Shown here: in pieces, positions 46,430 through 53,723 of the stretch
How the letters are laid out: every line of letters starts with the position of its first letter
Numbering within the stretch: the first letter of the stretch is position 1
Assembly (NCBI RefSeq): GCF_900107675.1
Contig: NZ_FNRI01000005.1
Location: forward strand, 124,001 to 188,000
DNA length: 64,000 nt
Source: Alistipes timonensis JC136
GTDB lineage: Bacteria; Bacteroidota; Bacteroidia; Bacteroidales; Rikenellaceae
Direction of reading: 5' to 3'
Translations under genes and position numbers: made by a program
Notes under the pieces: generated by a model
Told to the model about the DNA's origin: nothing
What the model saw: the letters and a program-made list of their open reading frames with translations, nothing else
Database searches by the model: none

Positions 46430-47807
46430 GTGCGGAAGGTTCGGGCGATCTCGTGGATGTTGGCCTTGATACCGATGATCATCGGCTTGCGGGCCAGTCC
46501 CAGACGGTGCATCTCATACGCTGCGACGCACATGATGAGCGTCTTGCCCGTACCGACCTCGTGGTCGCAGATGCCGCCGCCGTTCTGCTTGATCATCCAG
46601 ATTGCATCCTTCTGGCTGGGATACAGGTCGTTGATGCCCAGCCCCCGCAGGTCGAGCCCCGGAAACTGCTGATGGCTGCCGTCGTAGCGTGGACGGACAT
46701 AGCAGTTGAATTTGCGGTTGTAGAGATCGGTCAGCCGCTCTTTGAAATCGTCGGGCTGCGCATGCAGCCATTCGACGAATGCCTGCCGGATTTCGGTGAT
46801 GAGCGTGTCGGCCTTCTGCCGGGCCTCGAAGTCGGGAATCCGGATGGTCTTGCCGTGTTCGTCCTTGCCGCCGTCCTTGTTGATGTTGGGCAGCGTGTTG
46901 AGCATGGCATGGTGCAGCAGATCCATACCGTCGTAGACCTCGAAGTCCCCTTTGACGACGTATTTCTGGGAGATCAGGGGACTGTACCCGTGGTTCTCGA
47001 TGCCGAAGGCATCCATCTTCGCCGAATAGCTTACCGATACGGGAGCCTGAAAGAAATGCTCGCAGAAGCCTTCGTAAATATCGGTCGGTATCCATCGCTC
47101 GCCGAGGTTGAAATCCAGCTCCTCGAACTCAATGCGTTTGGGTCCGGCCTCACGAAGCAGCACGAGCGAGCGGCGGCAGGCATCGTCGTCGGGGTTCTCT
47201 TTGAGTAATTTTCGATTCATTCGGCTTTGGCGACGACATTCCCTGCCGCGAGCCGTTCGCAGATTTCATACCCTTTGACCAGCGGATTGTAGAAAATGCG
47301 ATCGCCCAGTTCGTCGATCAGCTCTTGCCGGGAACGCGATGCGAGCGACTCCATATAGGAAAACTCCACCCGTCCGAACTTGTTGAGCGAGGCGGCCAGC
47401 GCTTCGGCCGCTGTATCGACCTGTTTGAGTTCGTTAGGGTCGAACGATACAGGGCGTCGGAGGATGTCGGAGAGCTGTTTTCGGCCTTCGACGAAGCGTT
47501 CGAGTCCCAGCACCTCCCGTCCGCCGGGATCGTTCAGGATGAAGGCGGCATTCTCCTTCTTGTTCAGATCGCCCAACAGAGCCGTGAAGTTCTCGTAACA
47601 TCCGTTGAGTTTGCGCCGCAGGCCCTTGTATTCGATCTCGTTCTGCATTTCGAGCCGGCAGAGCAGCTGGCAGGTATCCCGCAGCGAATATAGCGTTCGG
47701 CCCGGTATCGGGACAAGGTTCCCAGCTCTTCGGGATGGAACGTACAGCCCTGTCGTGTCAGGCCGCCCAGACGCCCGACTTGCCCTTCGAACCAGATCAA
47801 TAAAGCA
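46429..47807 (-). pseudogene. SNF2-type helicase, N-terminal and motif I region (split by inversion, multiple lesions)
   Basis: Reading leftward: LIWFEGQVGRLGG, TFHPEELGTLSRYR, NEIEYKGLRRKLNGCYENFT, FNLGERWIPTDIYEGF, YPSQKDAIWMIKQNGGGICD and the Walker A motif DHEVGTGKTLIMC, then ANIHEIARTFRT, the region just past motif I. This is the large SNF2 helicase of Bacteroidetes mobile elements. Lesions: a frameshift near 47690, a TGA at 47217-47219 where CGA (Arg) is expected, and a second frameshift just after it. The 5' end is truncated at 47807, and the reading ends abruptly at 46429. Its continuation (YPNACLLYPGKEDF) is at 54218 on the other strand. Confidence 0.85.
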
Positions 47808-47820
47808 TGGATCGACTATA

Positions 47821-47976
47821 AACGAGTCGCGTCACCCCACCATGACGGGTGATTTCTCGCCAAAGCAGATTAACAGATACTTCAATAACTTTTCGGCATT
47901 TATCCGACAAGCCGGTTCCTCTTTGAATATATGTTGAAAAGCCTTGTCGAACGCATCCCAGAGTTTTAGGCTCTCC
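47821..47976 (-). pseudogene. Truncated third copy of the element's 'cassette b' gene
   Basis: About 155 bases closely match 51231-51385, the 3' end of the cassette-b gene there, including its stop region and the following TGACGCGACTC. The coding part corresponds to roughly the last 45 residues. It abuts the truncated 5' end of the SNF2 gene, so this junction is a deletion or recombination scar. Confidence 0.7.
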
Positions 47977-47994
47977 CTTGTTTTTAGAAGATTG

Positions 47995-48444
47995 TTATCG
48001 TCGCATCATGAAAGGTATCAGTTTTATCAAGTTCCACAGGATCGTGAAAGGGGCTGTGAAAAAGCCGACAATTACGGAAAGGAGTAATTTAAGCACGTAA
48101 TAGATCGCCCAAGCCGTCAAATCTCCCTGCACCAATCGCCAGCCGACGACAGAGTTCAAGAACTGCCAGCCGGAGACCACGGCCATCAGCATATAACCGC
48201 TGGCAAATCTTCCATCGGGAAATCCATTCCCTTCCATGAAATTCCATTTATATCCCAGGATGAACAGCCCGACATAAACAAGCAGATGAAAAACAATCGA
48301 GCCGACAGTCTGGCTTCTCAATTTTTCACGGCATGCGGCGCATACGGGTTTTTGCCGGTTTTGTACGCATTGTACACACAGTCCTTTTCCGCATTCCGTA
48401 CATTGGGCGACTGCCGCTTCGGCAGGATGATTTGCACAATTCAT
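47995..48444 (-). CDS. Zinc-ribbon/B-box-like membrane protein
   Basis: 149 residues. The N-terminus is a zinc-binding module with regularly spaced Cys/His: MNCANHPAEAAVAQCTECGK, then LCVQCVQNRQKPVCAACREK. Three to four hydrophobic segments follow (IVFHLLVYVGLFILGY, YMLMAVVSGWQFLNSVVGW, YYVLKLLLSVIVGFFTAPF). Such B-box-plus-membrane proteins are common in Bacteroidetes; function is unknown. The frame is intact. It lies within the inverted segment, transcribed away from the GNAT/IbrAB operon. Confidence 0.7.
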   Translation of the reverse strand: MNCANHPAEAAVAQCTECGKGLCVQCVQNRQKPVCAACREKLRSQTVGSIVFHLLVYVGLFILGYKWNFMEGNGFPDGRFASGYMLMAVVSGWQFLNSVVGWRLVQGDLTAWAIYYVLKLLLSVIVGFFTAPFTILWNLIKLIPFMMRR

Positions 48445-48552
48445 AAATCGAGGTTAACGGTTTCGTATGCAAAAATAATTTTTTCTGCCTAAAAAATACG
48501 CTGGCGCAAAAGAAAAACCAGTGCAATACCATCCTTCGCCCTGATCCGAAAA

Positions 48553-48584
48553 TTTGGGAAAACGACCGATATTTCTTATATTTG
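48553..48584 (+). promoter_or_regulatory. Promoter of the GNAT-ibrA-ibrB operon
   Basis: TTTG (48553-48556), 20 bases, TATATTTG (48577-48584), a perfect TAnnTTTG box. The start of the first gene is 75 bases downstream, leaving a leader that holds three copies of an operator-like half-site. Confidence 0.75.
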
Positions 48585-48588
48585 TAAG

Positions 48589-48639
48589 GATCGAATGTGT
48601 ATTTCAATACATTCGGTCCCAGATATATAACATTCGGTC
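48589..48639. promoter_or_regulatory. Operator-like repeats in the GNAT-ibrAB leader
   Basis: GATCGAATGT (48589-48598) and ACATTCGGTC (48609-48618) form an inverted repeat with one mismatch and a 10-base spacer; ACATTCGGTC recurs at 48630-48639 as a direct repeat. They start a few bases after the -7 box, a good place for a repressor. The same 10-mer occurs in the susC leader at 5385-5394. Confidence 0.5.
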
Positions 48640-48658
48640 GTTTTATAACCTTTCGGAT

Positions 48659-49066
48659 ATGACAATCGAGAAACTGGACGGCACTTCACCCCGCCTTTAC
48701 ACGCTCGTCGCTCCGCTGGTCATGCGGCGCAGCGTATTGCGCCAGAACAACAACTACCCGTTTTGGACTTCGCGTGCGCACACGTGGTTCGTCGCGTGGG
48801 AGGGCGAGACCGTCTTCGGGTTCATGCCCGTGGAGATCACCGACGGCGGCGTGGCCAAGATCAACAACTACTACGTTTCGGGTGACGATCCGCTGCTGCT
48901 GTCGCGCTTCCTGCGCGAGATCATCCAATACTACCACCGCGACTATACGATACGCTCCGTAACGCTGCTCCGCCACGCCGAGGTGTTCCGCACCGAGGGA
49001 TTTGTTCCCACGAAGGAGTGGACACAATACGTGACGATGCAGTACGGGAAAAAGCGGCAGCCATGA
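48659..49066 (+). CDS. GNAT-like acetyltransferase-fold protein
   Basis: 135 residues from the ATG at 48659. The core resembles a short GNAT fold: AHTWFVAWEGETVFGFMPVE, GGVAKINNYYVSGDDPLLLS, RFLREIIQYYHRD, then SVTLLRHAEVFRTEGFVPTK and a final beta strand (YVTMQYGK). The acetyl-CoA loop is not obvious, so catalysis is uncertain. Its stop overlaps the start of the next gene in ATGA, so translation is coupled to the IbrA-like protein. Such a small gene commonly precedes ibrA/ibrB in Bacteroidetes elements (recollection, not verified). Confidence 0.6.
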   Translation: MTIEKLDGTSPRLYTLVAPLVMRRSVLRQNNNYPFWTSRAHTWFVAWEGETVFGFMPVEITDGGVAKINNYYVSGDDPLLLSRFLREIIQYYHRDYTIRSVTLLRHAEVFRTEGFVPTKEWTQYVTMQYGKKRQP

Positions 49067-50379
49067 ACGTCTACGAGCGGACACAGCGGCGGCTGAAAAC
49101 GGTCTTCGATCTTTTCGACAACATCTACGTCTCCTTCTCCGGCGGCAAGGACAGCGGCGTGCTGCTCAACCTCTGTATCGACTACATACGGCGGCACGGC
49201 CTGCGGCGCCGAATTGGGGTCTTCCATATGGATTACGAAATCCAGTACCGCGATACGCTCGACTATGTGGACCGCACGCTGGCCGAGAACACCGATATCC
49301 TCGATGTATACCGGGTCTGCGTGCCGTTCAAGGTGCAGACCTGCACCTCGATGTTCCGGCAGTACTGGCGGCCGTGGGAGGAGTCGAAGCGGGACATCTG
49401 GGTGCGGGAGATGCCCGGGGGATGTCTTACGCAGCGCGATTTCCCGTTCTTCACCGACGAAATGTGGGATTACGAGTTCCAGAACCGCTTCGCCGAATGG
49501 CTTCACGCGCGCAGCGGCGCGGTGCGCACGTGCTGTCTGATCGGCATCCGCACGCAGGAGAGCTTCAACCGCTGGCGCACGATTTACAGCGACCGCAATC
49601 ACCATCGCTTTTCAGGCAAACGGTGGATACGCCAGTGGGTCGGCAAAGGTATTTGCAACGCCTATCCGCTCTACGACTGGCTGACGACCGACATCTGGAC
49701 GGCGAACGGTCGTTTCGGCTGGTCCTACAACCGGCTGTACGATCTTTTCTACCGCGCCGGCGTGCCGCTCGACAGTCAGCGCGTGGCCAGTCCGTTCATC
49801 TCGCCGGCCATCGCCAGCCTGCATCTCTACAAAGCCATCGATCCGGATACGTGGGGACGCATGGTCGGCAGGGTCGACGGGGCCAATTTCGCGGCGTTGT
49901 ACGGCAGGACGGCGGCCGTCGGCTGGCAGTCGGTGCGCCTGCCGAAAGGAATGACGTGGGAAAGCTACATGCACTTCCTGCTCTCGACGCTTCCGGAGCC
50001 GACGCGGCGCAATTACCTCGAAAAACTCTCCGTAAGCATCCGCTTCTGGCGTGAAAAGGGCGGATGCCTCTCCGAGGAGACCATCGCCAGACTGCAAAAG
50101 GCCGGCATCCGCATCGAAGTCGGCGACAGGAGCGCCTACCGCACCGACAAGCGTCCGGTGCGCATGGAGTATCTCGACGACACGGACCTGCCGGAATTCA
50201 GTCTGCTGCCTACGTTCAAGCGTATCTGCATCTGCATTCTGAAAAACGACCACGCCTGCAAATACATGGGTTTTTCGCCCAACAAGAGCGAAACGCTGCG
50301 CCGCAGGAAAATCATGGAAAAATATGAATCGCTATTACGAACATCCGACCGAAAAAAGCTACCGGAGCCCTGTCTATAA
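49063..50379 (+). CDS. IbrA-like PAPS-reductase-superfamily protein (DUF3440)
   Basis: 438 residues from the ATG at 49063, which overlaps the previous stop. It carries an ATP-pyrophosphatase P-loop SFSGGKDSG (24-32) followed by FHMDYEIQYRDTLDYVDRTL, CLIGIRTQESFNRWRTIYSD and GICNAYPLYDWLTTDIWT, as in PAPS reductases and the DUF3440/IbrA group. The C-terminal part (MGFSPNKSETLRRRKIMEKY) is conserved in that group. The reaction is unknown; relatives activate or transfer sulfur, and IbrA/IbrB of E. coli were described as regulators of eib genes. The 3' end overlaps the ParB-like gene by 56 bases in another frame. Confidence 0.85.
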   Translation: MNVYERTQRRLKTVFDLFDNIYVSFSGGKDSGVLLNLCIDYIRRHGLRRRIGVFHMDYEIQYRDTLDYVDRTLAENTDILDVYRVCVPFKVQTCTSMFRQYWRPWEESKRDIWVREMPGGCLTQRDFPFFTDEMWDYEFQNRFAEWLHARSGAVRTCCLIGIRTQESFNRWRTIYSDRNHHRFSGKRWIRQWVGKGICNAYPLYDWLTTDIWTANGRFGWSYNRLYDLFYRAGVPLDSQRVASPFISPAIASLHLYKAIDPDTWGRMVGRVDGANFAALYGRTAAVGWQSVRLPKGMTWESYMHFLLSTLPEPTRRNYLEKLSVSIRFWREKGGCLSEETIARLQKAGIRIEVGDRSAYRTDKRPVRMEYLDDTDLPEFSLLPTFKRICICILKNDHACKYMGFSPNKSETLRRRKIMEKYESLLRTSDRKKLPEPCL

Positions 50380-50887
50380 CGTTCGTGCCGTACCGGTGGA
50401 GAAGGTCGTGGCGAACAGCTACAACCCCAACGTCGTGGCGCCGCCCGAAATGAAACTGCTGGAACTGTCTATCTGGGAGGACGGCTATACGATGCCGTGT
50501 GTCTGCTACTACGACGCAGGGAAGGACCTTTACGAACTGGTGGACGGCTACCACCGCTATCTGGTGCTCAAGACCTCGAAACGCATCTACGAACGCGAAC
50601 GGGGGCTGCTGCCCGTGGCCGTGATCGAGAAGGATCTTTCGAACCGCATGGCCTCGACCATCCGCCACAACCGGGCGCGGGGCACGCACAACGTCGAGCT
50701 GATGAGCGAGATTGTCGCAGAACTGACCCGGGCGCGGATGTCCGACCAGTGGATCATGCGTCATATCGGCATGGACCGCGACGAGTTGCTGCGATTGAAA
50801 CAGATCACGGGCCTCGCCGAACTCTTCTCCGACAAGGAGTTCAGCCTCGGCGATGCCGACGAGGACACGGTCGAATTTGTGCTATAA
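50324..50887 (+). CDS. IbrB-like ParB/sulfiredoxin-fold protein
   Basis: 187 residues. ParB N-terminal-like domain: VPVEKVVANSYNPNVVAPPE, LLELSIWEDGYTMPCVCYYD, ELVDGYHRYLV and STIRHNRARGTHNVELMSEI, followed by a helical region (MSDQWIMRHIGMDRDELLRL). The GxHR-type motif of ParB-fold CTPases/ATPases is present as DGYHR. It forms the standard partner of the IbrA-like protein upstream and overlaps its end. The three-gene unit appears intact although most neighbours are broken. Confidence 0.85.
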   Translation: MNRYYEHPTEKSYRSPVYNVRAVPVEKVVANSYNPNVVAPPEMKLLELSIWEDGYTMPCVCYYDAGKDLYELVDGYHRYLVLKTSKRIYERERGLLPVAVIEKDLSNRMASTIRHNRARGTHNVELMSEIVAELTRARMSDQWIMRHIGMDRDELLRLKQITGLAELFSDKEFSLGDADEDTVEFVL

Positions 50888-51007
50888 CTGCCCGCTTATT
50901 CCGGAATCGCGATCAGCTCCACGGGCTGATCCCGTTTCGGGTCCAGCGGATGGGACTGACAGGACGTTTTTCCGAAGTCGATTCATGCAATGATCCGACC
51001 GTCGTAA

Positions 51008-51016
51008 GGGGGGGGG
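51008..51016. repeat. Nine-base G tract
   Basis: Nine consecutive G in a gene fragment downstream of ibrB. The context GGGGCACCAGCG resembles GGGGCATCAGCG after the tract at 55782. Confidence 0.6.
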
Positions 51017-51166
51017 CACCAGCGCCAGCGGACGGTATTCGCGCTGCCCAAGTTCACGATCTCCGATGACAAGGTACTTTTAGAGGAAATCACCGAGAAA
51101 AACGGAGCCCGGCATCAGACTACCGAAATAACGAGCCGGGAGATTTTGAATGCCAAACTGCTATAA
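51017..51166 (+). pseudogene. Unidentified gene fragment downstream of ibrB
   Basis: A 50-codon open stretch reads HQRQRTVFALPKFTISDDKV, then LLEEITEKNGARHQTTEI and stops at 51166. It is protein-like but has no start; upstream of the nine-G tract the same frame soon meets a stop. The remaining 120 bases after ibrB show nothing recognisable. It is probably the 3' end of a lost gene. Confidence 0.3.
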
Positions 51167-51190
51167 ATTAGATTGATCCATGAAAACACC

Positions 51191-51220
51191 GGGGGCTGTC
51201 CGAAATTTCGGACAGCCCCC
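51191..51220. terminator. 30-base perfect palindrome (bidirectional terminator-like)
   Basis: GGGGGCTGTCCGAAA with its exact complement and no spacer, located between the ibrB fragment and the convergent cassette-b gene. The GGCTGTCC core is typical of Bacteroidetes terminators. The T-tail is poor on the plus strand. Confidence 0.6.
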
Positions 51221-51241
51221 TCCCTTCATTAACGAGTCGCG

Positions 51242-51688
51242 TCACCTCACCCCGACGGGTGATTTCTCGCCCAAACAGATTATCAGGTATTTCAATAACT
51301 TTTCGGCATTTATCCGGCAGGCCGGTTCCTCTTTGAGTATACATTTAAAAGCTGAGTCGAACGCATCCCAAAGCATCAGGCTGAAGCGGTCGGCTTCGAC
51401 AGGGCTCATGTACTTGGCCTCCATGGTCGGAAGCCACATCGAAAATTCGACGTTGACCGATTGTCGGAACAATTCCAGCAGTTCGTCGGATTCGTGGCGG
51501 TAGTCGAGAAACGTGTTTTCGCAAATCCCGAACTTAGGCCGGATGACCGTTTCATAGATTTTCGCATGGGTTCTGCGATGGTCATGCTTCTCGAAAAACC
51601 AGCGGTCGATCTTTTTGACGCTTACCACACGATAAGGGCGATAGAAATTCTCGTTATCCTTTTCAAAACCGTTCATAAAATCCATCAT
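51242..51688 (-). CDS. 'Cassette b' hypothetical protein, copy 1
   Basis: 148 residues (MMDFMNGFEKDNENFYRPYR). It is clearly homologous to the protein at 52736-53125: both have YR(P)YRVV/IVG-KKID-WF, a two-residue-conserved R-R-TH helix, G-CEN-FLDYRH-SDELLELF, and a C-terminal helix pair. No signal, membrane segment or known motif is visible. The stop is followed by CGCGACTC, shared with the other copies. The companion small gene (cassette a) lies just upstream on the same strand. Confidence 0.65.
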   Translation of the reverse strand: MMDFMNGFEKDNENFYRPYRVVSVKKIDRWFFEKHDHRRTHAKIYETVIRPKFGICENTFLDYRHESDELLELFRQSVNVEFSMWLPTMEAKYMSPVEADRFSLMLWDAFDSAFKCILKEEPACRINAEKLLKYLIICLGEKSPVGVR

Positions 51689-51715
51689 TTTGAGATTAGG
51701 AAAATTTGTTCGTAT

Positions 51716-52042
51716 TCAGACGATGCCGGAACGGCGATCCGTGCGCACGAGTCTTCGCAGGCCGGCTTTGCGGGCAGCCGGGCGAAAGCGGACGGTGCCA
51801 TCAGAATGAAGACGAATCGGAGGCGGTCGATACGGAACGGACAGCGGTTCCGTTGCCTTTATCGAAAAACGGGGAATCCGCAGGCAATCCGAAGCAATCC
51901 GGTGAAACAAATAAGTTTCACCGACAGCGGAATTTTCGAATAAAAGTTGTAATTTGGGGCTTGTTTCTAAACTGTAAATCAGCCTTTCGCTTTCACATTC
52001 GGGTCGATTCATGGTGGCACATCTTTTGATTCGCATTGTCAA
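51716..52042 (-). CDS. 'Cassette a' small protein, copy 1 (degenerate C-terminus)
   Basis: About 108 codons from 52042. Only the segment LQLLFENSAVGETYLFHRIA resembles the small protein of copy 2 (NFKVGEVYLFHTDD) and aligns at the same place; after it the sequence becomes Arg/Pro-rich and unlike copy 2, suggesting a frameshift. The start codon is uncertain. It lies 27 bases upstream of the cassette-b gene, the same order as in copy 2. Confidence 0.4.
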   Translation of the reverse strand: MTMRIKRCATMNRPECESERLIYSLETSPKLQLLFENSAVGETYLFHRIASDCLRIPRFSIKATEPLSVPYRPPPIRLHSDGTVRFRPAARKAGLRRLVRTDRRSGIV

Positions 52043-52401
52043 AAAATATGCGCGGTTCTCGACCGGTTGCTTCGTACCGTCCCAAAGGTTATGACGAACC
52101 AGTCAAGACCGCGCATTACGATCTTGCCTGTTTATCCGTCATTGAGGTAAAAGTTGGGGACTTACGAAACGATAAACAGTTTACAACAGATAAATGCTCT
52201 ATTGTTATCCCGAATATAGTCATTTCTTCGTTATCATCCAAATTTTTTCCGGTGTTTTTGTGAGAAAATCGATTTCCAAAACGCGAAATCCGCTGCACTA
52301 CGCAGTAAGTACCCGGCAAAACCGACCGCCGTAAATTCTTCGTTAAACGCGCATCGAGACGCACCTGTTATAATAAAAAATTGGAATGGTTCCACATATT
52401 C
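52043..52401. other. Intergenic region between the two divergent cassette copies
   Basis: An AT-rich stretch in the middle with GC-richer edges. Short open frames on both strands have no family resemblance. It should contain the divergent promoters of the two cassettes; only the right-hand one was found. Confidence 0.4.
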
Positions 52402-52432
52402 TTGCAAGGGCCCGACGTTTCATCCATCTTTG
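52402..52432 (+). promoter_or_regulatory. Candidate promoter of cassette copy 2
   Basis: TTG (52402-52404), 20 bases, CATCTTTG (52425-52432), one mismatch from TAnnTTTG, 29 bases before the ATG at 52462. Confidence 0.4.
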
Positions 52433-52461
52433 CCGCACAAACTATAAAACAGACTAAACGA

Positions 52462-52734
52462 ATGAGAGTGAAATACTGTAATTTCAAAGTCGGGGAGGTA
52501 TATCTTTTCCATACCGACGATCCCCGATGTCCGGATGCGGAATCCTTATGGGGTCTTTACGACAGACACGACGGGGGCTCGGTCCGACTGGAATCTTGCT
52601 CGACGGATCAGAAGCATTTTTCGAAAGGCCGGCATCTACCTGAGCAATACCGGTTCTGCCGCCTCTCGACCCGCAGTGAATTACGTGATTACATGGTCAA
52701 CAGCATTTGCTCGGAAATAAAGGGCCTTTCCTGA
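52462..52734 (+). CDS. 'Cassette a' small protein, copy 2
   Basis: 90 residues starting MRVKYCNFKVGEVYLFHTDD; an in-frame upstream extension to 52381 would cover the candidate promoter and is rejected. Charged, beta-rich N-terminus, then RHDGGSVRLESC and a C-terminal helix (STRSELRDYMVNSICSEI). There is no signal or membrane segment. The start of the cassette-b gene follows after one base, so the two are almost certainly co-translated. No family recognised. Confidence 0.55.
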   Translation: MRVKYCNFKVGEVYLFHTDDPRCPDAESLWGLYDRHDGGSVRLESCSTDQKHFSKGRHLPEQYRFCRLSTRSELRDYMVNSICSEIKGLS

Positions 52735-52735
52735 A

Positions 52736-53125
52736 ATGAGCAGGGACAATTATAATCCGTACCGGATAGTCGGCGCCAAAAAGATCGACGTATGGTTTTA
52801 TGAAGAGGGCGATATGCGAAGAACGCACCGCATCGCCTACGAACTGGTCATTCTGCCGCTGTACGGAGTCTGCGAGAACAGTTTTCTGGATTACAGACAC
52901 CAATCCGACGAACTGCTCGAACTCTTTATCCAGCCGCCCTATATCGAAGTTCCGCTGTGGCTGATGGTGATGACGGTCAAGAAAATGCCGGTTCACGAAG
53001 CCAACCGGTTCTTCGAGCTCCTCCGCACGAAGATGGACCGCATATTCAGGAAAACGTCCTACCCGCTGACGGCCAATCAGCTCTTCAGACTGCTCGTCGA
53101 AGCCCTGGCAGAGTTCATGTATTAG
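52736..53125 (+). CDS. 'Cassette b' hypothetical protein, copy 2
   Basis: 129 residues: NYNPYRIVGAKKIDVWFYEE, MRRTHRIAYELVILPLYGVC, ENSFLDYRHQSDELLELF, a hydrophobic strand (YIEVPLWLMVMTV) and a C-terminal helix pair (QLFRLLVEALAEFMY). It is homologous to the gene at 51242-51688 on the other strand. The spacing from cassette a (one base) suggests a stoichiometric pair. The terminator at 53153 follows. Function unknown; a small two-component accessory module is only an inference. Confidence 0.65.
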   Translation: MSRDNYNPYRIVGAKKIDVWFYEEGDMRRTHRIAYELVILPLYGVCENSFLDYRHQSDELLELFIQPPYIEVPLWLMVMTVKKMPVHEANRFFELLRTKMDRIFRKTSYPLTANQLFRLLVEALAEFMY

Positions 53126-53152
53126 AAGAGTGACGCGACTCATTGCCGGAGG

Positions 53153-53182
53153 GGAGGCCGTTATCGGTCTCCTCTCTTTTTG
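53153..53182 (+). terminator. Intrinsic terminator after cassette copy 2
   Basis: GGAGGCCG and CGGTCTCC pair (one G-U wobble) around TTAT, followed by TCTCTTTTTG. Confidence 0.75.
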
Positions 53183-53205
53183 TATGATGTCAGGCAGCTT
53201 TGCGT

Positions 53206-53702
53206 TCAGAGTCCGAGCGTCTGCATTTCCGCGACCGGCTCTATAATGCCTTCGTCGTAAGGGTCCCCGTAGTTGAACTTCGGCCGCACGGGCCATGCCG
53301 TCATCTCTTTTTCGGGGTATACGGTCAGCAGGGCCGCGACGGCCATTTCTCGAAAAGCGTCTCGGCCCGTGCGTTTTTGAACAGATTCTCCCGGTCATAA
53401 CGCTGAGCATCTCCGGGCTTCGCAGTTCTTGGAATCAGCCCCCATTGCATCACTTGGAGTTTGTCGCTCCCGGAAACAATGACACATTGCGGCTCGGCGT
53501 ATGCGGGGATGACGTATATATCCTCGGCCAGCCGAACGTCATAAAGGCTCATCCTGCGTCCGGGTCCGGTGTCCTGACGGACCCTTGCGTCCCGTTCCTG
53601 CTCGGCGAGTACCTGCCGTGCAGCTTCGATAATATCCAACTGCTTACTGTACCTTTTGGCTACGGCCGCTGCATTTGCTGGCAGAGAGGTGAAAAAACAC
53701 AT
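53206..53702 (-). pseudogene. SRAP (YedK/HMCES-like) gene with internal deletion
   Basis: The start at 53702 gives MCFFTS, placing the catalytic Cys at position 2 as required in SRAP proteins. The N-terminal part includes YVIPAYAEPQCVIVS, LQVMQWGLIPRTAK and LFKNARAETLFEKWP, all family motifs. Near 53330 the frame stops (RPC then TGA); in another frame the text continues LLTVYPEKEMTAWPVRPKF, FNYGDPYDEGIIEPV, the typical SRAP C-terminus, ending at 53206. The central region with the active-site His is missing, so it cannot form a full protein. SRAP proteins shield abasic sites in single-stranded DNA. It follows the UmuD-like gene by 21 bases. Confidence 0.8.
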
Positions 53703-53723
53703 AAACAAAAATTCTTTACAAAG

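Noticed and set aside
52036..52263. 75-codon ORF between the cassette copies
   Set aside because: No motif, sits in the divergent promoter region and does not match cassette a or b.
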